NCBI RefSeq assembly: GCF_001679645.1
Contig: NZ_LRUN01000022.1
Coordinates: 62,001 to 126,000, forward strand
Source: Pseudomonas bananamidigenes
GTDB taxonomy: Bacteria; Pseudomonadota; Gammaproteobacteria; Pseudomonadales; Pseudomonadaceae
Length of the DNA: 64,000 bases
Direction of reading: 5' to 3'
Part shown: positions 39,374 to 48,066 of the stretch, piece by piece
Numbering within the stretch: the stretch's first letter is position 1
How the letters are laid out: the number at the start of each line of letters is the position of its first letter
Position numbers and translations under genes: made by a program
Notes under the pieces: generated by a model
Seen by the model: only the letters and a program-made list of their open reading frames with translations
The model's database searches: none
What the model was told of the DNA's origin: nothing

Positions 39374-42300
39374 TTAGCTCGAGCGTGGCTCGTCGGCCGG
39401 CAGGACTTCGAACCGTTTGCTGTCAGCCGCCATGGAATGTTTTCCGCCCACGACTTGCACGGCACGGGCCCATTGCGGACCGGCAGGCAGATTTCGTTCG
39501 GCTACACCGGCCCAACGTCCGCCGCTGGTCACAAGACCTTCGGCAAGTTTCTCGCCGGGGTCGTACCAGGCGCGCACATCAACCTTCGAATTCGCCAGAG
39601 CACTGCCTGCAAAATCTGGTTTTGTTCCCTCCCAGTTGCCCTCCGGCGGTTCGCCAAACGTGGGAGGGGGCTCAAGCCGTTGCACGGCTCGGGGTTGCGA
39701 CCAACCCGAATGGAACTCACCGTTGCGCTGCTCGGTGATGAATGACGGGTCGGTGCCAGACGCAGGCAGTTCGACAGGGCAAAACCACGTCCCGTCTTCC
39801 TGGACCCTGGCCTGTCCCAGTTCCGTGCCGCCTGACAGGGCAACCACGACGGTATCTTCCGGGTATCCGAACCCGCAGATCACCGCAGTCTGTCCAACGG
39901 CCTCACCCATACCCGGCGTTTCGATAAGCGCCTTGTCGGGAACGATCGTGAGCAGTATCTCCTGGGCAGGCGGCGACACCTGATCCTTGAAGTACTGCCT
40001 GGCTTTCAGCACGCAGGGCCCCAATGGCAGGGTGAAATATTCCTTGAAATAACCATCGCCAAAATGCGGATAAATGCGATGGGCGACGTTATCGAGGTAC
40101 AAATCGACTTCCGTACGGTCGAACCCTTTTCCCGCTCTGGCGTAGCCTTCTACCGTGAAGGTCCGGGGGACCGAAGTTCTGGTTATTGGAAAGTCGATCC
40201 TTGGCGCGAACAACACCACTTTGAAATCGACCGAAGTGCTGGGTTGCGATTGCAGGTCACCCAGTTTTTGCACAGCGAAAACGGTATGGGTCAGGTAATC
40301 GAGTTCCGTAAGCTGCACCGACCAGGCATCGCCTTTGGCGAGCGTCTCACCCAATGGCTTGGGGGTCACGTAATCGAACACGCTGATCGTGAAACCTTCG
40401 ATCCCGCCGGTGCCGTGCAATACCGGCAAATGATCCGTTTGCCCACCGGGTGGCGGAGTGATCACCAGCACGCTTACCGCTATCTCGAAGGGCAACGACA
40501 CCGGGTTGGAGGTTTGCCCGCCGAATGTCTGTGTGACCGTGACCGTGTAATTGCCGGGGCGGAACGCCGTGGGGCGCTGGAAATCCCACTCCCCGTTCTT
40601 GTCGGTATCCGTAACCGGGTGGGGCGTAGGGCTGTCACTGAACGTGATCGTCACCACCGCGCCCGGCCAGCATTGGCCATTCACCTTTGCAAACAGGCCG
40701 TTCGGGGTCACTTTTTCGATCACCGCAAGGGGGATGGGGATGACCACGGAAACAGGCGGTTGAACCCGTTCTGATTGCAACGTCTCTCTGAATTTTTGGA
40801 TGGCGGTTATCGAATACGTACCTGGAGCCCAGCGTTCGGCTGCCGTGCTGTGCCAGGTCGTATCTGCGCCAACGTCGGCGATTGGCACGTTCGTGGTGCC
40901 CCCGTCGTTCAGCAAGACCTCTACTTCGGATGCGGGTTGACCGGACCAGTTCCTGCCAGTGCCGGAGAACGTGGGAATGCCCTCCGGGCTGACGCGGACA
41001 CTCAATGTCGGAGGAGGAACAGGCACCACGACCGTCGTGCCGTCCGCTATCCAGTCCGAATAGATCGGCTGCCCTGCACCGTCGGGCACACTTTGTCGGC
41101 CACCGATAAGCGAAGTACCCGGCAACCAATCCACAAACAGCTCGGTCCAGGGAGATGTCGTCACGGGAAACGAGCGGAAAGGCGTCATGTTGCCTACGAC
41201 GTGGAGATCGAACGTCGCGCCGACATGTCCGACACCTCCGAGGGTCACATTGCCTTGGGCATCGACCTGTGCCGTCAGTTTGGTCGGTTGTGGAGGTTTT
41301 AATTTGAAGGCGCGATAAACGCTTCGATCGGAAGGAACTCCGTTACGCGTCTGCTGTGCCACCAAACGGACTTCTCCTGGCGGGATACTACTGTCAGGAA
41401 GAACAACCGGCACACTCCATGCGTCACCTGTTACAGACTGAAGGCTACCCACTGCCAGACTGTCGAGATCACGAAGGATCGTCATCCCTGCTCCCGCCTC
41501 GCCCCCGGTTCCGCTGACGTTAAAGGAACGATTCACTTCTGAGTTAGCGGCGGGTTGAGTGATGGTGGGGGTTTTGGGTTTGAGCCGAACGTCGACAGGC
41601 ACTTCATTGGATCACGTTTCGACCCCATTGAACGTTTGCCCGGCTACGAGGGTGATTCGACGGCTCGGCAAAGATTCCGTCAGAGGGATGCTCCAACTGC
41701 CGTTACTGACGCTGCCCGAACCATAGAGAATTGCACCGCTGCCAGCTTCGTAAATGCGGATAATCGCACCGGAATGGCCCTTTCCAGAGACGGTGGGTTT
41801 GGGAACGGTGATGATTTGATTCGGTTTTGGATCATCGATGAAAGGATCCGCGACCGGCAACTTGATCTCGAAGGAAACAGCCACCGAATCAATGTGTCCG
41901 TTCCAGCCGCTGAATTCCTCTCGAACCGAGACTGTAAGACTCCCCTCGGAAGAAATGTAAGTTGTCAATGACCAGGTTCCCACACCACTTGTGCCAGATA
42001 CATAACCCACACTGCTATGAGGCATACCATTGCGCCACAACTGGACCTTTGCACCGGCCTGTCCGGTCCCCGTTATCGTGGGTGTGGTGGTAGGGAAAAC
42101 AGTGCCAGGAGCTGTGGAGATCGTCGGTGGATTTACAGCCAGAAATTTTCCAGTGGAAAACCATTCCGACCAGTAGTTAGCAAAAACTGTTCTGAAGCTA
42201 ATACTGTTTTGTCCCTCCTGCATTTCAAAATCAGTTGTATAGACAATTCCGCCATCCGTAGTCGCTATCGACCTTTGCTGGTACGAGGAACCAGTACTGT

Positions 42301-42559
42301 TGAGAAAACGAAGCTCAGCTCGGCTTGCAGGCCTGCCAAGATACCCGCTTCTGATCTGAAATCCGGCCCTTCGAAGAATAACGCTATTGTCTGCAGGAGA
42401 CTCGAAAGCGACGAGAGCTGCAATCGGCTCGGGTGTCTCAGAATCGTCGGTCGTTTCCTCGACAGGCTGGTTAACGGCTACTGGCATATCACCAATGGAT
42501 TGAGGTTCGTCTGGTGAGATACCGTGAAGCTCTTTGTCATCATTGCTTGTGTCCATCAT
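39374..42559 (-). pseudogene. Ig-like repeat protein gene interrupted by one in-frame TGA
   Basis: One frame of 1061 codons plus stop, broken at TGA 41612-41614. The 5' part (42559-41612) encodes 315 aa and the 3' part (from about 41611 to 39374) continues the same frame. About eleven Ig-like repeats of 85-95 aa are visible, each with a GTG..G..V or similar turn, a G.W strand and an 'AGQTFNG' or 'TVTQTFGG' strand. The stop falls inside repeat 3: it reads TLVAGQTFNGVET-stop-SNEVPVDVRLKPK, where all neighbours have a residue. CGA (Arg) to TGA by one C-to-T change explains it. A GTG at 41602 could restart the 3' part, but no Shine-Dalgarno is seen. The 5' start is at ATG 42559 or the next codon (42556), with GGGGTGA close by. 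No signal peptide. It heads the TcA-side unit. Confidence 0.85.
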
Positions 42560-42630
42560 TCACCCCACGATCTTTCAAGTGCCCAACAACCGATTTTCAA
42601 GGCATTGAAAACCAACACCATTGGCCACCA

Positions 42631-42650
42631 CACCTGACAGTTCTGACAGT
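42631..42650. promoter_or_regulatory. Operator-like element upstream of the Ig-repeat gene (site B)
   Basis: CTGACAGTTCTGACAG at 42634-42649 with CAC on its left edge; 74 bases upstream of the Ig-repeat gene start. It matches site A (upstream of TcB) in 17 of 19 positions including the flank CAC. On the minus strand, 24 bases beyond the core lies TTCAAT (42604-42609), a -10-like hexamer at the same distance as in site A. Confidence 0.6.
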
Positions 42651-42818
42651 CCCGATAGACGGTAACTCTTCCCACAACCCCGCCCGGCAGCGTCCTGCAA
42701 GTCGTAACAGCGGGCTACGACGCCTTGTGCCATTGCCTACAAATCCCTCAGAATCCGCCGGCTTGTGCGCCCTGGCGTTGCCCCGTAACTTGATCCGTGT
42801 CGCTGCCAATCAGCGATC

Positions 42819-43020
42819 GGGTTTAGTCGCCCGGCTTCAGTACGTTGCGCATAAGCGTCATCCAGTCGGGTAGTCCCTATCCCCGCACTCGATGGTGGCT
42901 GTTCGCAGGGCGCTCTCGGGCGCGCCGGTTCACGTACTCGCCGGTCGACTAACCTGCTGACAGCCGCCACCCTTATCTCGTTTAGTCGCGAGCCAAAGGT
43001 GGCCCTAACGACGAGTACGA
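42819..43020 (+). ncRNA. Candidate structured leader upstream of the DUF6124 gene
   Basis: About 200 bases with many related inverted and direct repeats. GTTTAGTCGC occurs exactly at 42821-42830 and 42980-42989. GTCGACTAAC at 42944-42953 is nearly its inverse. GGTGGCTG (42894-42901) can pair with CAGCCGCCACC (42961-42971). CTCG/CGAG (42977-42980 and 42989-42992) encloses the loop TTTAGTCG just before the gene start. The order suggests a folded 5' leader rather than a coding gene. The 466-base stretch 42560-43025 has no protein gene; the rest of it shows the promoter element at 42631 and nothing else I can name. Confidence 0.4.
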
Positions 43021-43025
43021 AATAC

Positions 43026-43427
43026 ATGAAAAAACCAGTTCCAAATCCCCCTGCAGACACCGATCCAAAGGAGCCGACCGATCACGCCGACCCGGTCTCC
43101 CCCTACGCTTCAATCGATTCGAAAAAACTCCACGACGCGGCCCATCGGGCCCTCGACTTCTACCTCAATCCCAAGGCCGAAAAACCGCGCAACTCCGTGG
43201 ATCGCGGCATGCAGATGTTCAAGGTCGATCCCGAGATCAACCCCGAGGCGATCGCCATTCAGACCTACGAAACCTTTTCATCGGTGAGCATTCTGCTGCT
43301 GGATCTGGCCGACAGCCTGGACGACAAGCCACGACACCTGGCGATGGCGATCTACCAGTTGAGCGAGATGGGGTTGTTGCTGGCGGAAAAGACACTGGAT
43401 AACGAGCGGGCGATTGCTATTGCCTGA
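43026..43427 (+). CDS. DUF6124 family protein
   Basis: A 133-aa protein starting MKKPVPNPPADTDPKEPTDH at 43026. The pattern NPP...DP.SPY.S.DSKKL.DAA.RALDFYLNP is typical of the Pseudomonas DUF6124 proteins. In the middle, MQMFKVDPEINPEAIAIQTY and ETFSSVSILLLDLADSL follow, and the C-terminus has MAIYQLSEMGLLLAEKTLD. No membrane segment or signal is evident; the second half is helical. The family is frequent in Pseudomonas genomes, with unknown function. Its 5' leader is repeat-rich. It is divergent from the Tc operon and followed by a REP pair. Confidence 0.8.
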   Translation: MKKPVPNPPADTDPKEPTDHADPVSPYASIDSKKLHDAAHRALDFYLNPKAEKPRNSVDRGMQMFKVDPEINPEAIAIQTYETFSSVSILLLDLADSLDDKPRHLAMAIYQLSEMGLLLAEKTLDNERAIAIA

Positions 43428-43458
43428 CCTTTGGTTATGGGCTGTCTGAAATGACGCC

Positions 43459-43550
43459 ATCGCTGGCAAGCCCGCTCCCACAGGGAGTACCGGTGCTCAC
43501 AGTATCTGTGTTCACCACTTGGCCCTGTGGGAGCTGGCTTGCCAGCAATG
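43459..43550. repeat. REP pair (REPIN) between DUF6124 and PilZ genes
   Basis: ATCGCTGGCAAGCCCGCTCC (from 43459) and its inverse GGGAGCTGGCTTGCCAGCAA (43530-43549), with flanks CACAGGG/CCCTGTG. This is the 'GCTGGCAAGCC' variant of the fluorescens REP family, lying between convergent genes. Confidence 0.85.
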
Positions 43551-43566
43551 CTTTTGAGATTTCGAA

Positions 43567-43926
43567 TCAGGCCGAAGCCGGCAAAGGCTGAAAGCTGAAG
43601 TACTGCTTCAACGCCTCGACCAGTTGCCCGTATTCCGGGGGCGTGCGAAACAGGCTGAAGCCGGCGTCGTAATGTTGCGGGGTCGCATCTTCATGGCACC
43701 ACAGGCAGCACGCGGTCAGGTCGATCACCTGCTGGCAGCCGTCGCCCACGGGAATCTTCAGACGCAGTTTGAACTCGGCGCCGATCATCATCGGCAACTG
43801 GCTGATGAGCATCAACCCGTCTTCGGAGACGTTGCCGATAAAGCCGATGGGTTTGTCGGTGACGCTGTTGAACACTCGCAGAAAATACGGCAACTGATGC
43901 CGCTCGATTCGACGGTCGGTAAACAT
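43567..43926 (-). CDS. PilZ domain protein (c-di-GMP receptor type)
   Basis: A 119-aa single-domain PilZ protein. The N-terminal c-di-GMP-binding pair is present: DRRIERHQLP supplies the RxxxR motif and FIGNVSEDGLML the (D/N)xSxxG motif. The start chosen is ATG 43926 (MFTDRRIERHQL), giving the usual length; an upstream in-frame ATG would add 13 residues without similarity. It probably binds c-di-GMP and acts by contacting a partner. The diguanylate cyclase gene at 48059-49177 is 4 kb away; no direct link is shown. Confidence 0.87.
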   Translation of the reverse strand: MFTDRRIERHQLPYFLRVFNSVTDKPIGFIGNVSEDGLMLISQLPMMIGAEFKLRLKIPVGDGCQQVIDLTACCLWCHEDATPQHYDAGFSLFRTPPEYGQLVEALKQYFSFQPLPASA

Positions 43927-44142
43927 GAGCGTATCGCCATGCAGGGCCCTGTAAACGGGCCGCACTGTGCTTCGGAACGAACCTGCCCGTCAGGTCCGCT
44001 CTCCCCGCTTCCGGTGTGGTGCTCGCCACGTACTGCTCATGCCGGTCGCAGGTGTTGCGCCGGTACAGAACGCATCTGCACCGGTGTCTCTGGACTATAG
44101 CTCACCCTATACAAGCAGCCAGCTTTTGTATGACAACCGCCA

Positions 44143-44526
44143 TCAGAAACGGGCGGGTGGCACCACGGCGGCACTGCGGGTCGGGTAGTGGCCCAGGCTC
44201 TGCAGGGTTTCCAGACGCGCCCGGGCGCGGTAGGCGTATTCGCTGTTGGGATACGAGGCGATGATGAACTGATAGGTCTGCGCCGCATCGATGAACATTT
44301 TTTGCCGTTCCAGGCATTGACCGCGCATCATCGACACTTCCGGCCACACGTATGGACGGGCGCGGCTGGCGCGTTCGACCTTGGACAGTTCGAGCATCAC
44401 CTGCTCGCAGTTGCCCCGGTCATAGGCGCTGTAGGCGTTGTTCAGATGATGGTTCATCGACCAACGGGTGCAGCCCGAAACGGCGAGGACGCTGAGGGCA
44501 AGGGCGGCAATGGGCAACAATCGCAT
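44143..44526 (-). CDS. Small lipoprotein with TPR-like repeat
   Basis: A 127-aa protein with a type II signal: MRLLPIAALALSVLAVSGC, with the lipobox VSGC and Cys19. After it, helical repeats fit TPR-like packing: NAYSAYDRGNCEQVMLELSK, SMMRGQCLERQKMFIDAAQT and YQFIIASYPNSEYAYRARAR. It resembles the tetratricopeptide lipoproteins found next to pyk-region genes in pseudomonads; the role is unknown. The C-terminus is TRSAAVVPPARF. It lies between PilZ (downstream, minus) and pyk (divergent). Confidence 0.8.
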   Translation of the reverse strand: MRLLPIAALALSVLAVSGCTRWSMNHHLNNAYSAYDRGNCEQVMLELSKVERASRARPYVWPEVSMMRGQCLERQKMFIDAAQTYQFIIASYPNSEYAYRARARLETLQSLGHYPTRSAAVVPPARF

Positions 44527-44697
44527 GGGGGTTCTCCTGTCTTGTGCTCTGTATCGACCCCTTGTGAGAAATCTTCAGAGCCGTTTGCGCCGATTGTCGC
44601 GTTCAAAAAAGAAAATCGTAAGTAGTGCAAACGAACAATGACTACACCCTTCGAGCATAGTAGCCTTCGCTGGCGCTTGAACCTGAGGAGTCTTTGC

Positions 44698-46149
44698 ATG
44701 TCCGTCCGTCGTACCAAAATCGTCGCTACCCTTGGCCCGGCCAGTCACTCGCCGGAAGTTCTCGAACAGCTGATTCTGGCTGGCCTGGACGTCGCCCGTC
44801 TGAACTTCTCCCACGGCACCCCCGACGAGCACAAGGCTCGCGCGAAGCTGGTGCGTGATCTTGCCGCCAAGCACGGCCGCTTCGTCGCCCTGCTGGGTGA
44901 CCTGCAAGGCCCGAAAATCCGTATCGCCAAATTCGCCAACAAGCGCATCGAGCTGAAGATCGGTGACAAGTTCACCTTCTCCACCAGCCATCCGCTGACC
45001 GAAGGCAACCAGCAGGTGGTCGGCATCGACTACCCGGACCTGGTCAAGGACTGCGGCGTGGGCGACGAGCTGCTGCTCGACGACGGCCGCGTGGTGATGC
45101 GCGTTGAAACCGCCACCGCCACCGAACTGAACTGCGTGGTGACCATCGGCGGCCCGCTGTCCGACCACAAAGGCATCAACCGTCGCGGTGGCGGTCTGAC
45201 CGCGCCGGCCCTGACCGACAAGGACAAGGCCGACATCAAGCTCGCCGCGGAAATGGAAGTCGACTACCTCGCCGTGTCCTTCCCCCGTGACGCCGCCGAC
45301 ATGAACTACGCCCGTCAACTGCGCGACGAAGCCGGCGGCACTGCCTGGCTGGTGGCGAAGATCGAACGCGCCGAAGCCGTGGCCGACGACGAAACCCTCG
45401 ACGGTCTGATCAAGGCCTCCGACGCGGTGATGGTTGCCCGTGGCGACCTGGGCGTGGAAATCGGCGACGCCGAGCTGGTGGGCATCCAGAAGAAAATCAT
45501 TCTGCACGCACGCCGCCACAACAAGGCCGTGATCGTGGCGACTCAGATGATGGAGTCGATGATCCAGAACCCGATGCCGACCCGCGCCGAAGTGTCCGAC
45601 GTGGCCAACGCCGTGCTCGACTACACCGACGCCGTGATGCTGTCCGCCGAATCCGCTGCCGGCCAGTATCCGCTGGAAGCCGTGCAGGCGATGGCGCGCA
45701 TCTGCGTCGGCGCTGAAAAGCACCCGACCAGCAAGACTTCCAGCCACCGCATCGGCAAGGAATTCGAGCGCTGCGACGAAAGCATCGCGCTGGCGACCAT
45801 GTACACCGCCAACCACTTCCCGGGCGTGAAAGCGATCATCGCGCTGACCGAAAGCAGCTACACCCCGCTGATCATGTCGCGTATCCGCTCGTCGGTGCCG
45901 ATCTACTGCTTCACTCCGCATCGTGAAGCCCAGGCCCGCGCGGCGCTGTTCCGTGGCGTGTACACCGTGCCGTTCGACCCGGCATCCCTGCCGCCGAGCG
46001 AAGTCAGCCAGAAAGCCATCGACGAGCTGACCAAACGCGGCGTGGTGGAAAAAGGCGACTGGGTGATCCTGACCAAGGGCGACAGCTACCACACCACCGG
46101 CGGCACCAACGGCATGAAGATCCTGCACGTGGGCGATCCCCAGGTCTGA
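44698..46149 (+). CDS. pykA: Pyruvate kinase, class II (PykA type)
   Basis: A 483-aa pyruvate kinase that makes pyruvate and ATP from PEP and ADP. It starts MSVRRTKIVATLGPAS, with Arg in place for PEP binding and LNFSHGTPDEH. The active-site stretch is LVAKIERAEAV (catalytic Lys of the KIE motif) and MVARGDLGVEIGDAELV. MMESMIQNPMPTRAEVSDVA and AVMLSAESAAGQYPLEAV follow. The C-terminal domain (about 365-483) is the regulatory domain. AGGAG is 7 bases before the ATG at 44698. The length matches P. putida PykA. A repeat element follows. Confidence 0.95.
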   Translation: MSVRRTKIVATLGPASHSPEVLEQLILAGLDVARLNFSHGTPDEHKARAKLVRDLAAKHGRFVALLGDLQGPKIRIAKFANKRIELKIGDKFTFSTSHPLTEGNQQVVGIDYPDLVKDCGVGDELLLDDGRVVMRVETATATELNCVVTIGGPLSDHKGINRRGGGLTAPALTDKDKADIKLAAEMEVDYLAVSFPRDAADMNYARQLRDEAGGTAWLVAKIERAEAVADDETLDGLIKASDAVMVARGDLGVEIGDAELVGIQKKIILHARRHNKAVIVATQMMESMIQNPMPTRAEVSDVANAVLDYTDAVMLSAESAAGQYPLEAVQAMARICVGAEKHPTSKTSSHRIGKEFERCDESIALATMYTANHFPGVKAIIALTESSYTPLIMSRIRSSVPIYCFTPHREAQARAALFRGVYTVPFDPASLPPSEVSQKAIDELTKRGVVEKGDWVILTKGDSYHTTGGTNGMKILHVGDPQV

Positions 46150-46178
46150 GTGACAGTTTTCTGAGTTGATCGTGAGTT

Positions 46179-46288
46179 GATCGTTCCCACGCTCTGCGTG
46201 GGAATGCAGCCGGGACGCTCCGCGTCCCATGCCGAAGCGGACGCAGAGCGTCCATTGAGGCATTCCCACTCAGAGCGTGGGAACGATC
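46179..46288. repeat. Dispersed nested inverted-repeat element after pykA
   Basis: Outer arms GATCGTTCCCACGCTC (46179-46194) and GAGCGTGGGAACGATC (46273-46288) are perfect inverse copies. An inner pair, about GGACGCTCCGCGTCC and GGACGCAGAGCGTCC, forms a second hairpin. A shorter version of the outer arms occurs at 61608-61640. It fills the gap between convergent pykA and the enoyl-CoA hydratase gene. Confidence 0.8.
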
Positions 46289-46301
46289 GGTTGGTCGACG
46301 G

Positions 46302-47051
46302 TCAGTGGCGTTTGATGAACCCGGTCAACGCCGCCAACGCCTCCGGCGACCTCAGCCGCTGGGTGAACAGCGCGCCCTCCTCCTCGATCACCTTGCGGAT
46401 CAAGTCGCGATCCGGCGCCCGCATCAATTGCTTGCTGATGCGCACCGCCTCGGCCGGCAACTCGTCAAACCGCAGCGCCATCTCCCGCGCCTTGGCCAGT
46501 GCCGCTTCGCCACTGCCCAGCGCCTCGGTGGCAATGCCCCATTGCGCCGCCTGCTCACCGGTAAAACCTTCGCCGAGCAGCAACAGTTCCGACGCTTTGG
46601 CCTGCCCGAGCAAACGCGGCAGGATCAGGCTGGAACCGAATTCCGGGCACAACCCGAGATTGACGAACGGCATGCGCAGCCGCGCATCCCGGGCCACGTA
46701 GACCAGATCGCAATGCAGCAACAGCGTCGTGCCAATCCCCACCGCCGCTCCGGCCACGGCGGCGATCACCGGTTTGCGGCATTCGAGGAGTTCGAGCATG
46801 AAATGAAACACCGGGCTGTCGAGGTCGCTCGGCGGTTGCTGGATGAAGTCGGCGATGTCGTTGCCGGCGGTGAAGCACTCGGCGCTGCCGGTGATCAGCA
46901 CGGCGTTGATTTCCGGATCGCGATCAGCCTGCTTCAGTGCCTCGGCCAATCGGCTGTACATGGCGCGGGTCAGGGCGTTTTTCTTGTCCGGGCGGTTGAG
47001 GCGCAGGGTCAGCAAACCGCGTTCGCGTTGCAGCAGAATGGCTTCGGGCAT
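46302..47051 (-). CDS. Enoyl-CoA hydratase/isomerase family protein
   Basis: A 249-aa crotonase-fold protein. The oxyanion-hole region is ITGSAECFTAGNDIADF, and the second conserved block AAVAGAAVGIGTTLLLHCDL leads to FVNLGLCPEFGSSLILPRLLG, where the Glu after Pro is the likely catalytic residue at the 'LGL.PE' position. Only one of the two hydratase glutamates is obvious, so it may be an isomerase or a detoxifying hydratase; CoA-ester chemistry is the supportable level. Start chosen at ATG 47051 (MPEAILLQRERGLLTLRLNR); the frame is open further upstream. Confidence 0.85.
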   Translation of the reverse strand: MPEAILLQRERGLLTLRLNRPDKKNALTRAMYSRLAEALKQADRDPEINAVLITGSAECFTAGNDIADFIQQPPSDLDSPVFHFMLELLECRKPVIAAVAGAAVGIGTTLLLHCDLVYVARDARLRMPFVNLGLCPEFGSSLILPRLLGQAKASELLLLGEGFTGEQAAQWGIATEALGSGEAALAKAREMALRFDELPAEAVRISKQLMRAPDRDLIRKVIEEEGALFTQRLRSPEALAALTGFIKRH

Positions 47052-47130
47052 GGTGTGTCCTGGTTGGCAGCGTTCCTTGTGGCAAGCTCCCTCACCACAG
47101 AGGATCTTCAATCTCAATTAAGATCAGCGC

Positions 47131-48066
47131 TCAACCACGGCTCAGGAAGACATCGGCCAGCAGTTGATTGCGCGGCAGTCCGGCCAGGAACAGACGCTTG
47201 GCAAACGCGTCGACGCTGGCGGTCGAGCCGCAGACTAAGGCCAGGGTTTGTCGGGAAACAAGGCGCAGTTGTGCCAAAGCGCCCGGCAACTCTGCCGCTG
47301 TCCACAGTTCGACGCTGAGGTTTTCCCGCTGCGCGGCCAGTGCGGCAAGCGGTTTGGCCAGGTAATGCCCGTGGGTGTCATGGGCCAGGTGAATGACGCG
47401 AATGGCGCCCCGGTGATCCTGTCGCAAGGCTTCACGCAGCACGCCGAACAACGGGCCGAGCCCGGTGCCGGCGGCAAGCAGCCACAGCGGTCGGTCGTGC
47501 CAGTCCGGGTCGTAATGCAACGCGCCGCCGCGCAACTCGCCGAGGCGGATCGGGTCGCCGATCTGCAAACGCCGGGCGGCGTCGCTGAATTCGCCGGGCT
47601 GACGGCAATCGAGGTGGAACTCAAGAAAGCGGTCTTCTTCGGGAAGACTGGCCAGCGAATACGGCCGCGCAATGTGCCCGGCCCAGAGCACCAGATGCTG
47701 GCCGGCGCTGTAGCGTAACGGTCGCTGCGGCGTCAGGCGCAAACGCAGCACGCTGTCGCCGAGCCAGTCCAGCGCTTCGACCGTCGCCGGGCGACCGTCA
47801 GTGAGCGGGTCGAAGGTGTGTACCTGCAAGTCTTCCACCACCTGACACTGACAGGCCAGCCGCCAGCCCTGATCACGCTGTTCGGCACTCAAGGCATCGG
47901 GGCGGCTGTCGGCGGGCAAGCCCTGCACGCATTGCACCAGACACGCATGGCAACTGCCGGCGCGGCAGCTGTAAGGCACCGCCACGCCATTCTTATTTAG
48001 GGCGTCGAGCAGATTGCTGCCCGCCGCCACCGACCACTGATTCTCACCGACTCGCAATTCAGGCAT
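47131..48066 (-). CDS. Ferredoxin-containing flavin reductase (2Fe-2S, FAD, NAD(P)H)
   Basis: A 311-aa electron-transfer protein. Residues about 1-90 are a plant-type [2Fe-2S] ferredoxin with CRAGSCHACLVQC (C-x4-C-x2-C pattern) and a later Cys in RLACQCQV. Residues about 95-200 form an FAD-binding domain: LRLRLTPQRPLRYSAGQHLVL and ARPYSLASLP (RxYS motif). The NAD(P) domain has LWLLAAGTGLGPLFGVLRE (GTG..P) and VCGS. This matches oxygenase-reductase components such as those of phenol or benzoate dioxygenases, but no oxygenase gene is adjacent. The start is ATG 48066, overlapping the diguanylate cyclase stop by 8 bases, so it is read as the second gene of that unit. Confidence 0.87.
   Translation of the reverse strand: MPELRVGENQWSVAAGSNLLDALNKNGVAVPYSCRAGSCHACLVQCVQGLPADSRPDALSAEQRDQGWRLACQCQVVEDLQVHTFDPLTDGRPATVEALDWLGDSVLRLRLTPQRPLRYSAGQHLVLWAGHIARPYSLASLPEEDRFLEFHLDCRQPGEFSDAARRLQIGDPIRLGELRGGALHYDPDWHDRPLWLLAAGTGLGPLFGVLREALRQDHRGAIRVIHLAHDTHGHYLAKPLAALAAQRENLSVELWTAAELPGALAQLRLVSRQTLALVCGSTASVDAFAKRLFLAGLPRNQLLADVFLSRG

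Noticed and set aside
41600..41602. GTG at 41602 as a genuine start of a separate 742-aa gene
   Set aside because: No Shine-Dalgarno nearby, and the frame and the repeat pattern continue across the TGA.
41612..41614. TGA as a selenocysteine codon
   Set aside because: No selenoprotein family, no SECIS-like hairpin seen right after it, and Ig repeats have no use for Sec; a nonsense change is simpler.
47840..47860. CTGACA-CTGACAG within the ferredoxin-reductase gene as another operator copy
   Set aside because: It lies inside a coding frame and lacks the two-base spacer of the other sites.
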